Assembly (NCBI GenBank): GCA_905250125.1
Contig: CAJNOL010000229.1
Coordinates: 62,001-126,000 of the forward strand
DNA length: 64,000 nt
Source of the DNA: Rotaria sordida
Lineage: Eukaryota > Rotifera > Eurotatoria > Philodinida > Philodinidae
Reading direction: 5' to 3'
The notes beneath the pieces were generated by a model that saw nothing but the letters and a program-made list of their open reading frames with translations, was not told where the DNA came from and did not search any database. Below, in pieces: positions 1-12,599 of the stretch (the stretch's first letter is position 1; each line of letters opens with the position of its first letter). Position numbers and translations under genes: made by a program.

Positions 1-740
1 AGAATAATAGGACATTTCACCATCACAGAATGATTCATTTTTAGTGTTATAAAAAAATAAAATTGATATTCACATTTTCTTTTTTTTTACTAGCTGTTGT
101 TCAGTTATAAAACTAGACTATGAAATTTGATGTTTTCAATTGAACATTGAAATTATTACAGATTCACACTATAATACAAGTGTAATTCAAGACTAATAGA
201 ATGTATTTACACCTTTTGAATATATGAAAAAAAAAAGCTTTTATTATCAAAATTATATTTCTAAGTATCTATTCATGAAGAGTGATATCTTTAGTGACAA
301 TTATTAAAAAAAAAAGAACGTTAATAGTAGTTGTTTAATTTTCTTCTTAAAAAAATGAAAAAAAAAAGGTAAGGTAGTTTTTTCACCTTTCAAAGAAATG
401 AAAATGACAATAATTTTATTTTTGATATCTAATTATTTTTGAATAAAATCTTTTTTTTTTTTAATTTTGTTTTAGTTCACTTAAAGTAAAAAGTATTTTT
501 ATATAAATTGAAAATGAATCTAGAAAAGAAAAAGAAAAGGAAATGAGAAGCATATCATTTATTTTTTTTTGTATTTAAAAAGAAAATGCAAAAAAAAAGA
601 ACTTGTCATTCATTATCAGAAAATTTTTTTATGTGAAATAACTGGTCTTATATCGACAATAACAATGATATTTGTCTTTCTTATTTTTTATAGTAAGTCT
701 AATATTCTAACATAAAATATTTATTTATTCTCAATTTTAG
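1..740. other. AT-rich upstream/intronic stretch
   Basis: This stretch is AT-rich with many A- and T-runs and frequent stops in all frames. It ends in a good 3' splice site (CTCAATTTTAG) feeding the exon at 741, so it is probably intron of the EGF-protein gene. No exon could be recognised in it. Confidence 0.5.
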
Positions 741-3700
741 TGAATATTGTTTTATGTACATCAAATAATACAACTCAATTTGATAATTTCACTATTGAAT
801 GGCAAGATTTTAATCTATTCAATTGTGCTGTACCAACAATAATGAATTTATCATTATTTACTTGTTTACCACCAGCTGGTTATACACAAGTTGATGACAT
901 CAATTGTCTAAATATGACTTCTGTCGACTTTGACCAAAATATGTGTCAAATTACTACAGATACAGTTATTTATACGACAAGTACTTTAATAGTAACACAA
1001 GAAACAACAACATTGACAAGTACTTATAAACAAGTAGAAGTAAATAAAAATATAACATTTTTGAAAAAAATTTTATTTCGAATGAAATATTTAAACAGTT
1101 AATAAACTTAAACGATATTTGAGTTTTATCTACTTAGGAGGCATACCAAAATTAGTGGAGAAGATATTTTTATTCCTTATAAAAATCTTAAGGGACCCTC
1201 CACCTTTCCGGAGTTTCTGAAGAACGGCTCATCAGAAAATTTTGAAACTTTCAGAGTAGATAGATCTCAATGAGTAGAGTAAAACTTGTCTTAGAGTCAA
1301 AATCTCCAAATGCTTTCTTCTAGGGAATATCAGGGACGCAAAGGCTAAAAATCGCTCTGCTGTCTCAGCCGAAATATGTCCCATGGAGCTGAAACTGTTC
1401 CTACATATACTAGACACTGTTTGGAGTACCTACGTTTTTCGATTTCTTCTTATCTTCTTTTATTCGAATGGAGACATCAACATACTGAGCATACCCCCAA
1501 AAACACATGTTTTTTTTTACTGGAGATTTTTTTGTGAAATCTACAAAAAAAATCACCAGAATAATATTTTGCAAAATAAAAAAAATGTAGGTACCCAAAA
1601 CAGTGTCTAGTATCTGTAATAAAAAAAGCTTCAGCTCGATCGAACATATTGCATCGGAGAAATGGGGATGATTTTGTACTTTTTTTGTGTAAAAATTAAT
1701 TTCGAGAAAAACAAAAAGCAAAATTTTTTCGTATGTATTAGGACTTTTTTCTCCAACTAGATTGATAGAAAACTGGCTGCATTCTGTTGTGTTAGGGATC
1801 TATGATCAATGTTCGAAGTACCTTTAGAATGAGAAATAATCATCATCATCATTAGAGAAGTTTTACATCGAATAAACAAATCATAGCGCGAGTTTTCTGA
1901 TAGAGAGTTTGAAAGTTGGATTTAATAAAAGTACTAACTAACAACGAAGACTCCTCATTTATATGGCATTTTACAGAGGATACATCGAGGCTATATTAGC
2001 GATGAAAAACCAAAAGTTGAAAAAAGTTTTGGTTTCATGTCGAAAAGGGGGTAGTTCTCTTAAAGAAGCTTTCTTTCTATATAGTCTGATAGTAAAAACA
2101 ATACTGTGCATTTCTCTTATTTTTGATCATTCTTTGACTAATATGATAATAATAAAGAGTGGGAGGACGCTTTGTCTTGATATCGGCCTGTATAGAAAAC
2201 ATAAACAGTTTCACATGAAACTTTCAGCAATTGTAGGACTCAGAATCACTAGTCATTCCTATAAGTTTCAGCTTGATCGGTCAAGCTTTTTCCTTACTTT
2301 GATACTCAGCCATATAGACCCTATTGAGTCTTCTATGGGTCAAAGAATCATTCATTTTAGATGATATATATGTATATATACATACTTTGACAGACGATTT
2401 ACATCTCATTCGATAGAGAATTTAATTCTGAACAAAAATTGTATAGATACATTCGAATAAAAATCAAAGATTGACTACAAAAAACTTCGAATACTCTTAG
2501 TATGTGGTCATATACAGACTTTGTTGTAACCTTGTGTACCTTCAATCTTCACTATATGATTCAGAACCAGAGCCATTTTTTCAACATCAATACTAATCAT
2601 TAAGAGCTACAAAAGTGCTCGAATAAGTAGCTGCAAAGGGTATGGGTGTGTGTGGCTGTGGCTGTATGAGTGTGGGTGTGCGCGTACGAGAAGAGAAGAT
2701 CCACACCCACGCATCCATACCTGCATATCCACACCGACCCATCAAATTGATGATAATTCTTCGAATCAATACGACCATTACAACAAACACATTCGATAAG
2801 TATTTTTATGTAAATGACTGTGAGATTTTCTCCTATTACCCGTTATTTCTGCCCCGTGATATACGTAAGCCGAAAGATAACTAGTATAATCCTTAGACTG
2901 TATAGGGCTAGAAATCTCATCTAAGTACGTCTTACCTTAATATTGATTATTAATAATATGGGCATGCAATTATGAGTTTAAGATTCATAAGTTTGTTTAT
3001 TGGAAATATACATATGGTGAGGTGGCGATGAAGATAACAGAAACAATATTGGACATGAAAGAATAAGTTCAACGAGAAAAAGGTGGAACAAAACAAAAAA
3101 AAGGTATATATGGAACAGAGAGAAGAAGATAGTGAAACTGAACAAAAGTGTTACCACTTAGAATAACAAAGAAAGCCACTTAAGAAAAGTGAGGAAAAAT
3201 ACTATATGCATATATCAGGAAAAAAGACGATAACAGGCTATATGAAAGAGAACAATGGGAATCAGTGAACAAAGGACTCTTTACTTAAAAGTTGGCGGTG
3301 ACATAGTATCATCTGTCAACGCTAACAGTGACTCTTATCATAATCAGTAGGAAAGTAATTATTTTTCTTTCTTGTTCTCATTCTCTCTAAAGAACGGCAA
3401 TATTCACGCATGCTGCTTTGTTTATTCATAGATATTACGCAAACAATTTCTTACGCTTATACTACACTCCCTCTTCTATTATCAGTCATCGAAAGCAGAA
3501 TTTTGAAATATTGAGTGTCCTATCATCAGCTTGATTGGTGGGTAGATTCCAAAGATATGTCATTAGTATCTGTGACCTTTCTGGAATCAAAGTTTACATT
3601 GAACCATACTTCCCCGTACAATACACACCATACAGTTGTTATTTGGGCACTTTTGTAGCTCTTAATGATTAGTATTGATGCTGAAAAATGGCTCTGGTTC

Positions 3701-6192
3701 TGAATCATATAGTGAAGATTGAAGGTACACAAGGTTACAACAAAGTCTGTATATGACCACATACTAAGAGTATTCGAAGTTTTTTGTAGTCAATCTTTGA
3801 TTTTTATTCGAATGTATCTATACAATTTTTGTTCAGAATTAAATTCTCTATCGAATGAGATGTAAATCGTCTGTCAAAGTATGTATATATATATCATCTA
3901 AAATGAATGATTCTTTGACCCATAGAAGACCCAATAGGGTCTATATGGCTGAGTATCAAAGTAAGGAAAAAGCTTGACCGATCAAGCTGAAACTTATAGG
4001 AATGACTAGTGATTCTGAGTCCTACAATTACTGAAAGTTTCATGTGAAACTGTTTATGTTTTCTATACAGGCCGATATCAAGGCAAAACGTCCTCCATCC
4101 ATTGTCGATAAAAGTTGTTTATTATGATATGTGACGATAATATTAGATGATACATTCTCTTCAATATGTATCCTCTAATGCTTAGCCGTCTGTACATATT
4201 AGAGTATACAAAAAAGTGATGTCAGTAGAACAAAAAAGTAATACAGAAACAAATTCATTAAGTACTTATTTCATTAAATGTTCGAAATAATCGTCCTGAT
4301 TATTCATATTCAATTGTATTTGTTGAATATATTTATCAAAAGAATTCATGAACTTGTTTATAATATGATGCAATGATTTGAAATCATTTTGATTTTTGTT
4401 TGACATAAAAAAATCACATAGTACTAGATGCGAAGTATTAATTAAGTAAAAACTTAATGAACTTGTTTCAATATTTGTTTTTTGTTCAATCGTCACCACT
4501 TTTTGTATACCGTAGTATATATAAACGGCTAGGTATTAGAAGATACACATCGAAGACAAATTGTCATCTAATATTACTGTCATATATCATAACAAACAGT
4601 TCTGTATTGAAATTTTATTATTGTTATATTAGTTAAAGAATAAACAAATATTAGAGAAATGTAGAGTATTGTTTTTATTATCAGACTATATAGACAAAAA
4701 GAGTTCTTTAAGCTTTTTATAAGAAATTAAAATACGTCCTCCATTACTTTTGGTATGCTCTAAATACGTCCTAGTGAAGACTGGAATATTTTACTCTTCT
4801 GATAAAATAATTCGATTTAAGTAATTAGTCAGTTAATAAATATTGTAATGAAACAAAGACGTCACATTACATATAAAGAAATGTCTGATGCTTCAGGTAC
4901 TGACCTACTTTGTTCCGTAGTTCTAATATCTTTTCTAGAGTAGACACACTTCAGTTTTTTTGAACTTCATATAAATACACTACTAACTGTGAGTCAACTA
5001 TTTGTAATTTGACATGTATTATCATAAGTTAACTTATCACAAATTATCATAAAACTTAATAGCATGACGATTATCTATGAGCGTATTGTATAACTTTTGT
5101 ACTATGACATTTTATATTGACTCATATCTCATATTAGTATAAGATTGCTTTTTCGCTAAAGTCGTTTATGGCAGTTTTAGTTTCATTCTTAAATTTCCCA
5201 GAAAATACCTTTGGCAATAACAGGAAAATTTCATTTATCAATAGACTTCAATAAGCATGACAACAGCTACAACTCAATCGACAACAACAACAACAACTAC
5301 TACTACTGATGTCGTCTCTACGTATACTTCCATAACAACTATAACTGATGCAATCCATACGTCAACTACTAGTAGTGCAATTATTCCTTCATCATCATCA
5401 TCATCATCAACAACAACAACAACAATAACGACAACAACAACACCTAACGAAAATATATATAGCTGTCCGAATAATTCTTACATAGGTTCGTACTGTAATA
5501 TATCCTCTGATGCATGTACTGTGTCACAACCATGTGAAAATGCAGCAACTTGTTTTCCAAACAATTCTGTACCATATGGATATTATTGTCACTGTCAAAC
5601 TGGTTATGAAGGTTATAATTGTCAATATGATAATAGAGCATGCATGGAAACCACATGTTGGTAAGAAATTCCAATTCATAAAATCCAATTTAATGCTTTC
5701 TGTTTTTTTTTGCTCTCTAGGCATAATGGAACTTGTATATCAGTTAACTCAACTATATCGTCAACTGATGGAACAAATTTTAAATGTGAATGTATGGAAG
5801 GTTATAATGGTGTTTATTGTGAACTAACCGTTGATTTATGTGGAAATATTACATGTGAAAATAATGGTATTTGTCAAACAGTTGAATTAATGTGGCAATG
5901 TTTATGTCTTGATACAACATTTTATTATGGTGATTATTGTCAATTTAAAACAAGTACATTAAAAATTAAAGAAATGTTAAGTAAATCATTTGCATCGATT
6001 GCAATTGGAGCTATTGTTACAACATGTACATTTGTTATTGTTATGGATGTACTTAAATATGTTTTTCATATTGATCCAGTTGAATATGAACGTGATAATT
6101 ATCGAAAACGACGTGAAGCACAAAAACGTGCAAGACGACCAGTAAAAAAAAATCAATTGAATGTTGCATTAAGATTTCAATATGTATCATAA
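741..6192 (+). CDS. EGF-repeat single-pass membrane protein (5' partial)
   Basis: Three exons fit together in phase: 741..1039, 5245..5660 and 5721..6192, joined at GT-AG sites (TTTTAG before 741, GTAAAT at 1040, CAATAG before 5245, GTAAGA at 5661, CTCTAG before 5721). The first codon needs one base from an exon further upstream, so the 5' end and any signal peptide are missing. The protein runs from a Cys-containing N-terminal region through a long Thr/Ser-rich stalk (ACA/TCA microsatellite-coded, about 5257-5440) to four Cys-rich EGF-like modules. It ends with one membrane segment (SIAIGAIVTTCTFVIVM) and a short basic cytoplasmic tail ending RFQYVS. The order suggests a cell-surface mucin-like stalk with EGF heads. 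Ligand and function are unknown. The 4.2-kb middle intron is filled with nested transposons. A degraded paralogue with the same intron phase lies at 57711-58669. Exons 2-3 are secure; linking exon 1 rests on phase and resemblance to the paralogue. Confidence 0.75.
1192..2059. mobile_element. TTAA-flanked element (piggyBac-like target), 868 bp
   Basis: TTAA occurs on both sides (1188-1191 and 2060-2063), and the uninterrupted right arm of F1 has a single TTAA at the matching place. This shows an insertion with TTAA duplication, the target habit of piggyBac-type transposons. The element starts GGGACCCTCCACCTTTCC and its other end, read inward, is loosely similar (GAGAACTACCCCCTTTTC). It has an internal hairpin (about 1408-1437 against 1583-1613). 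Its left half is similar to 55934-56650. There is no coding capacity, so it is non-autonomous. Confidence 0.65.
2162..4096. mobile_element. Foldback element F2 with ~465-bp arms
   Basis: Two nearly identical inverted arms, about 2162-2626 and 3644-4096, begin GGAGGACG(C/T)TTTG and read inward through TTGATATCGGCC. They flank a ~1-kb loop that includes a G/T-rich then A/C-rich hairpin (2640-2730) and purine-rich DNA (3050-3300). There is no ORF of note. The element interrupts the left arm of F1, so it is younger than F1. No target duplication could be made out. Confidence 0.75.
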
Positions 6193-6232
6193 AAAATCTA
6201 ACTTATATTACTCATTTTATTTTATGTATTAT

Positions 6233-6997
6233 TTAAGACATACTAAAAGTAGTGGTGTCAACACTATAAAATCTTATAGAACGTTCGAGATAATATTCTT
6301 GCTACGTATACGGATAGTCCACATCGAGTTCTATAATTCTATAATATTTCATCATTTTTCAGGTAATATTATAATAGCAAAGTTTCGATATGTTAAAGTT
6401 TGCTGCTAATTTTTTAAAACTTTTCTTGAGAATACACAACATTGAATTTCCAAAAAATGACTTATTTTCCGCGAAGAGTGTGAAAATCTTAGATTTATGA
6501 AAATTCAATATTTCTCGAAATATTCTGTGGGCAAGATCTCACTCAGAAGGGAAGGTCTTTGGGCACTTGTTCTTTTAAGACATTTCAAATCTCACAGGGA
6601 TCTAACTTATGCATAGAGCCTGGACTAGCAAACGTCTTATCACTTGAAACTAACCCTTAATTAGACGTTTATCTTCTTTTGATTTTCATATGGACTTCTC
6701 TTGTCTTCTTTTATTTGTCTTGTCTGATAACCAGCCGTCTTTATATATGTAAAGACACGTGTCTTGTTTGTTTTTTGCATATGTGTGGTTAACTATCGTG
6801 TATTCTCAAGCAGAAAAGTTAAAAAAAAAACATTAACACATCGAAACTTTGCTATTATAATATCACATAAAGAATGATGAAATATTGTAGAATTATAGAG
6901 TTCGATTTGGGCTATCAGTATGTATAGCAAAAAAGAATTTTCTTGAACCTCTTATACGATTTCATAGTGCCAGTACCACTACTTTTGTATGCCCTAA
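6233..6997. mobile_element. Foldback element, same terminal type as F1
   Basis: Ends TTAAGACATAC and GTATGCCCTAA continue into AAAAGTAGTGGT on both sides. Inverted arms of about 210 bp (6233-6445 and 6785-6997) include the shared block around AATATTATAATAGCAAAG. The middle, about 340 bp, has no ORF of note. It lies 40 bp after the stop of the EGF-protein gene, so probably in or just past its 3' UTR. Flanks GTATTAT and GTATTTA resemble each other but are not an exact duplication. Confidence 0.7.
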
Positions 6998-9449
6998 GTA
7001 TTTAGTTCTGCAATTGAAATAAATATTCTTTTTCTTTTTTCCTTCAAATTTTACTTTATTGAATTTTAATATACATAACATTTGATTGATTTAACCATAG
7101 ACAATACACAGGTCTAATTTAAGATACATCTAATATAAAAAAGGATTAATATTTTATGAAACAATGAATGAATATGTATGTCACTCATCATGTCATGTAA
7201 TCCATACAGACAAATAACATCTTTTGTTTTAATAAGTTTACTATGCTTGTCTATAGCTTAGATTAATTATTTCGATCGTCTGATACGACATTATAAATTG
7301 CTTAAAACGGCAGATAGGTAGCGTGATTACTGTTAAAAACGATGCACCGTATTAGGATCATCTTTTCATCATATATTATTGTATTTACATCGTTCTTTGT
7401 TGTATACAACTGATTCTCATTGCTAGAATTGCAACCTAGACAGCATTCTGCGTTTACTTTCTATTAGAATATGAAGCATTTCATTATATAAATAGCATTA
7501 TTCAATACGGATTTATCATCATAAGCTACATTCAAAGTGGATATATGAAAAAGAGGTGCATAGAGATGTAATAATCATACCTATTGTAAGTGAAAGTACC
7601 ATTAAACATTTGTTTTTAGATAAAGTATTTCACTAATAAAGATAACTATAATATCAAGGATGTATTTTTTTTAACAAATAACTCACTGCAGTCGTTTTTT
7701 TGCTGATTTAAATGTTTACGAAATATTGTTTCCATATGCGATGTAGATCATCATTGAAACTTGGATATAACTTTCTACTAGACATCTAGAACACAAAAGT
7801 ATAGGTTCTATCATCTATAGAATTTATCTATGGAAAAAAAATATAGAACGAAGAATATGCGAAGTTGTATAAATGTACTCTATAACTCAATATTAATATT
7901 ATGTCAATCATTTTGTGGCATGATATAAAACATTTTTGTTGACTTCACGCCATATCGTCAAATAGATCTCAAGAAAATCTATCCATCAATGTTTAAACTA
8001 GTACAAAAAAGCTAATTGTGGTATCATATAAACGGAAAGAACGAACTTTAAGCAAAAAAAAAATGTTAAGTGCATGTCAATCTCAGTGAAACATTTCTAC
8101 AAAACACTAAAAATTGATCCAACTAGAAATGATAGATAAAATCTTTAAGATTTATCTACTAAACGTCATTAGAAAGTATCTAATAATACTTATGAGATAC
8201 ATTTTTTGATTTTATGTAAAAACAACTTGAAAACGGAGTAAAAACGGCGATTAGAACAATCGTCGCTTATTATTGAGACGTAAATGATGGTCGTAATGTT
8301 GTCGTTTATCATTGTATGTCTTCGTTTGCAGCTGCATCGTAATCGATTATCAAAATGGTAGCTGTTCTTTGCTGTTTGTGAGTCATTCGCAGACCGTTTT
8401 ATTCGACTTGGAACAACAACAACCAATATCATCCATTTCAGGAGCACAAGAAAGAACAAGATTTTAAAGAACTAATAATTGATACTAATCTACGGAAAAA
8501 ATAATGATAAGTAAGTCAAATTTCTTTATTTCAAAGTTAATTGTATTTGTTTTTCTTTTATTCGCATCTTCTAGAATTGATATTGATCTTCATTCGTCAA
8601 AAATAAACTTTTGAATTTTTTAAAAATTTTATTTGAAAAAGAAATAAAAAAAGAAAGTAATAAAAAGGCAAACATTATTTTTCAATCAAATATCATTACT
8701 AATTGAATGACAGTATTGAATTGAAATGTATTTTGGAAATTGAGAAATAAAGAATTTCAAAAATCAAATTTAAAAAAAAATATCGTGTAAAATTTATAGA
8801 AAATATCATACATTTCAACTATATTAATTAATCAATTCAATAATTCACCAATTAATAAATAAATATGCAACTGAATCAAGAAAACTAGTATCCTCACCAT
8901 AAATTATGCATGAATGAATACGTTGAACAAAATGATATTCAATATTTTGCTCATTTTCTTATCATTTATTGCCATGAACTTTATTTTGATTTTATCAACA
9001 TTAAAAAAAATATAACAAATTCAACCATAAGTAACAAACACAAATGCTCTATTTATGAATCGAAAATACAAAAAGTTTCGACAAATCCTGAGAATGAAAT
9101 ATGAATAATATATTTTAATATATATTTTCTAATTTAGAATTCTTATCATTAATATCTCTAGAATGACATAAATGTTGATACGACAAAGAAATTGAAGATA
9201 ATTCAATAAACTGGAAAAACGAAAATCAATGAAGGTAAAAATAATATTGAAGAAATAGGAAGAAAAGAATCTTTAGTATTTAAATATTATTAAAGACTTT
9301 TCAATCAGATATTTATTTGAATATTTTCTTTTTTTCATTAAGATAGTAATTGACCATAGTCATTTTTATAATATTTTAAGAACTAAAAGAGCTTGAGAAC
9401 TATGACTTTTAACGACTTAATAAAGATTTAATTATGCTGTTGATTTAAG
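6998..9449. other. Gene-poor AT-rich stretch
   Basis: I see no gene here. ORFs are short, mostly lack an ATG and show no family resemblance. The longest, on the minus strand at 8190-8459, starts with TTG and looks fortuitous. Confidence 0.5.
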
Positions 9450-9960
9450 CTTAAAAATATAAAAATACAAAGTGTGTAAATGATTTGTAAGAAAAGTTTT
9501 TCACAGGTTCTATAATACTATGTGTACTTGATTTTGTGAAACACGATCTAAAAGAAGTGTTGAAGTATATAGGATAGGAACCTGTACCTTCCCCACAGAC
9601 CATCACAGACGTGATAGACATAATCACTGAAGTGTCACAGGCCATTACAGACACCTTAACAGTGTCCTTCCTCTGTTGCTTCACAGATTATGGTAGACAT
9701 TGTTGATATATGATCTCAAAGACCGTGTATCAAGAATGTCTCGTTATGATAAATGAACTACTTTTTTATTGCATTTCTGGAGAAGAATAGTGAAGACATG
9801 TGTCCTAAAATAGATAGAATACAACAATCTCCATGTGATTAGCAACAGAAACTATCTCATGTTTCACATTTTCATGCTACAGGAATTGGGCTTACAGCTG
9901 TTTTTTGAAATATTGTTTTTAAAATTATCCTCAATTGCATGTAAACCCATTATTTATTTT
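9450..9960 (-). repeat. Dispersed repeat copy (family D)
   Basis: Read on the minus strand, this stretch matches two parts of the repeat at 12600-14527. One block runs from AAAATGTGAAACA to the GGACA(T)..CTTC segment. The other is CTTTTAGATCGTGTTTCAC, preceded by the sequence around ATCATATATCAACAA. The copies are clearly diverged. It is non-coding; the 77-residue minus-strand ORF inside it is not conserved in the other copies. Confidence 0.55.
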
Positions 9961-12599
9961 TGTTTTTAATACTCGTTTTTTTATGGAATATTCTTTAATC
10001 GATAAAGGAAGTATGGAATGTAATTAAAATAATGGATTCTTAATATGTATTAGTGTTAATAACATTCTAATAAATTCTAATTAATTTAAAATTATTCGTT
10101 GAATAAAAGATATTGAAAGAAAAAACAATTGTTTACTGTATAAAAATAATTTTTTCAAGCATTTTTTTCTTTTAAATAGAATGAGAAGAATCTTCGAAAT
10201 ATATTCTTAATAGGCAAGATATGATGAATTAGTTCATGTTTTATGCCATTGCTAAAAAAGAACCAAGATTTATCTTTATTATGTTCAACAGTTGCCTTTT
10301 CCAATTTGTTCTAATTTGAGTTTTGTCTTCTTGACATGCAAAGATGAATATTAAATAAAAAGTATTATATGTAGTATTAAATAAAGGAAGCGCCAACAAA
10401 ATAACTCTAAGTTTTGATTACCTATTCCTTTCAGGACTTTAATATTTATGTGAAGATATAATTAAAACAAAAAAAAAAAAAAAACTTTCACATGGAAAAA
10501 AAAAAACTTATTTTTGTCATGCATGCATAATAGACATTTGTTTCAACTTTACATGAAATTTTATACTATATAATTATAATAAAATTAAATATAGCCATTA
10601 TTTAATAAAATAAGTGCATAGGAATATCATGAAAAAAATAATCTTCTGAAAGATTTTTGTTAACTTTATTTATTATTAATCGACGTATCTAGTTATATTG
10701 GTATGTATGTATCATACTTTTGTTTTTTTGTCTACTTCTAATAAAGGATATTTAGGTAGTCGAATGTTCAAAAACACTAGTTTGCATGATATAAATTTTT
10801 TTGCATTCAATTATAATACAAAGAATGAATTAAACAAAAGAAAAAACATATTCATAATGAAAATATCAATGTAATCAATCAATTGAAATAGATGTTGAAT
10901 GTAGACTTGATAAGAATATACAAATTTTCTGCTCATTTTATGATATAAATATAGATTTGCATTATTTTCACAATTATAGTCAAAAACTTAAGATCAGTTA
11001 AAGTCTAGCTGATCATTGATTTCCAATTATTGCGTTAAAGTAAAGCTCTGTGAAATCTTACTAGTTACTAGTTCCTTTTAAATACTCATATTGAAGTTCC
11101 GTAGGTAACTTCATTTATTTGATTTTTTTCTTCTGATGAAACTGTAAATCATATTATTCATGTTATGAGAGTCAGTATCAATTCGTCGTCTAAATTGACT
11201 CAATTCAATCTTTCTCTATTTCTTTTTCATCACACATTTTAGATGAGAAGATCGTATTTCAAAATGTAATTCATTTTTCAAATTTGGGATTATTTATCAC
11301 TTGAAGAATGTATCTTGTAATGAGATATTATAAGTACAAAAATTGGCATTGTTCTTTTTGCTAAATATTTTTTTTTCTTGCTAAGAAATAATTTATTTAT
11401 TCATTCTATATTTAGAAAATTTTCTTCAGTTACTCTTTTTAATATCTTTATTTTGATTCAACATAGAACAAACTTTTCTTTTTTTGACATCATTGATGGA
11501 ATTTATTCCTAATAAGAATCAATGATGAATAGAAGATTGTTTAAATCTTAATCGAACTTCTATCTTATTTTCAAATATTATTATTAATATTCTTCATATA
11601 AATCCAATGATATAATCAGTTGTTTGATCCATTTTAAATTTGTGAGCCTCTTTATGTTATCAATTATAAATCTTTTCAATTCTCTTTAACTGAAATCTAT
11701 TTATTATTTGCTTAATTTTTACTACTGTATATGCAGGTTCTTCTGTACGTTAGATGCTATTCTAATGTTTCATTGACTTATTGATTAAAAGCATCTCCCC
11801 GATGAATGCATTACATTAATTAAGAAAACTTCATTTTAAATGATCTCAGAAAATAGTAGATTGACTTAAAAATTACAAAAAAAATTGATTGAGGAATTGA
11901 CATCTATCTGTTTCACAAAAAAAAAATAACTAATGATTTAGTTTGAATGTTTCGTAGAAGAACTTTTTAGCTTTGAATAATATAGATAAAATTATCTATT
12001 TTATCATTAAAATAATTGATAAAATTAATTCTATGTTCTTTTTGATCTACTAAACTTCTGCAGCCTCTTGAGGATACTTCAACAATTAGATTAATATCAT
12101 TATAAGAAGCCCAAACGATTCATTTACAAAGTTTTCATGGTAAATTATAATGTGTTTCATGTCTTTATTTTATAGTTTTTTCTATTTAATAGAAAATAAT
12201 AACTTACGTAAGGTTCTCGCTAAAAGAGTATTTTCTTGTTTTTTTAATAAATATTGTTTTTCATATTTCTCGTTATATTTAATGAAGAATGGCTGGTAGT
12301 AGTTGAGCATATTAAAAATATATTTAATCGTTTATTAAATTGAAACTTTTCATTGATATTTCAAATAGATAAGGTAAATGTTAGTTCACTTTTTATTCAA
12401 TAGATATATTTCCAAAATGGCTGTTACACAATCAACTGTTCCTTATTAATTATGGTTGCAATTATTGTATTTATAGTGGGCATTCTAATATTTACTATTT
12501 TTATCATGGAACGAAAATGTTATTTGATTGCAACTATATTGATATGTGTAATACTTGTAGTGAAAACCTTCTTGTATTTCATCAGTCTTATCTTAAGCT
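9961..12599. other. Gene-poor AT-rich stretch
   Basis: About 2.6 kb of very AT-rich DNA with homopolymer A/T runs and dense stops in all frames. I see no gene, RNA or clear repeat. Confidence 0.5.

Larger units (their letters stand above)
1134..4763. mobile_element. Foldback element F1, interrupted by two other elements
   Basis: The ends are inverted copies of each other: TTAGGAGGCATACCAAAA on the left and the complement of TTTTGGTATGCTCTAA on the right. Behind them the inverted arms continue: left 1134-1191, 2060-2161 and about 4112-4215; right about 4503-4610 and 4620-4763. The left arm is split by a TTAA-flanked element (1192-2059) and by foldback F2 (2162-4096). Removing both leaves a unit of roughly 0.85 kb with a ~290-bp loop. 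No transposase is present, so it looks like a non-autonomous DNA transposon. No target duplication was clear. It sits inside an intron of the EGF-protein gene. Confidence 0.75.

Noticed and set aside
5392-5440. TCA/ACA microsatellites
   Set aside because: They lie in frame inside the Thr/Ser stalk of the EGF protein and are counted there rather than as a separate repeat locus.
8190-8459. 89-codon minus-strand ORF with a hydrophobic start
   Set aside because: The frame opens with TTG, not ATG, and nothing supports expression or family membership.
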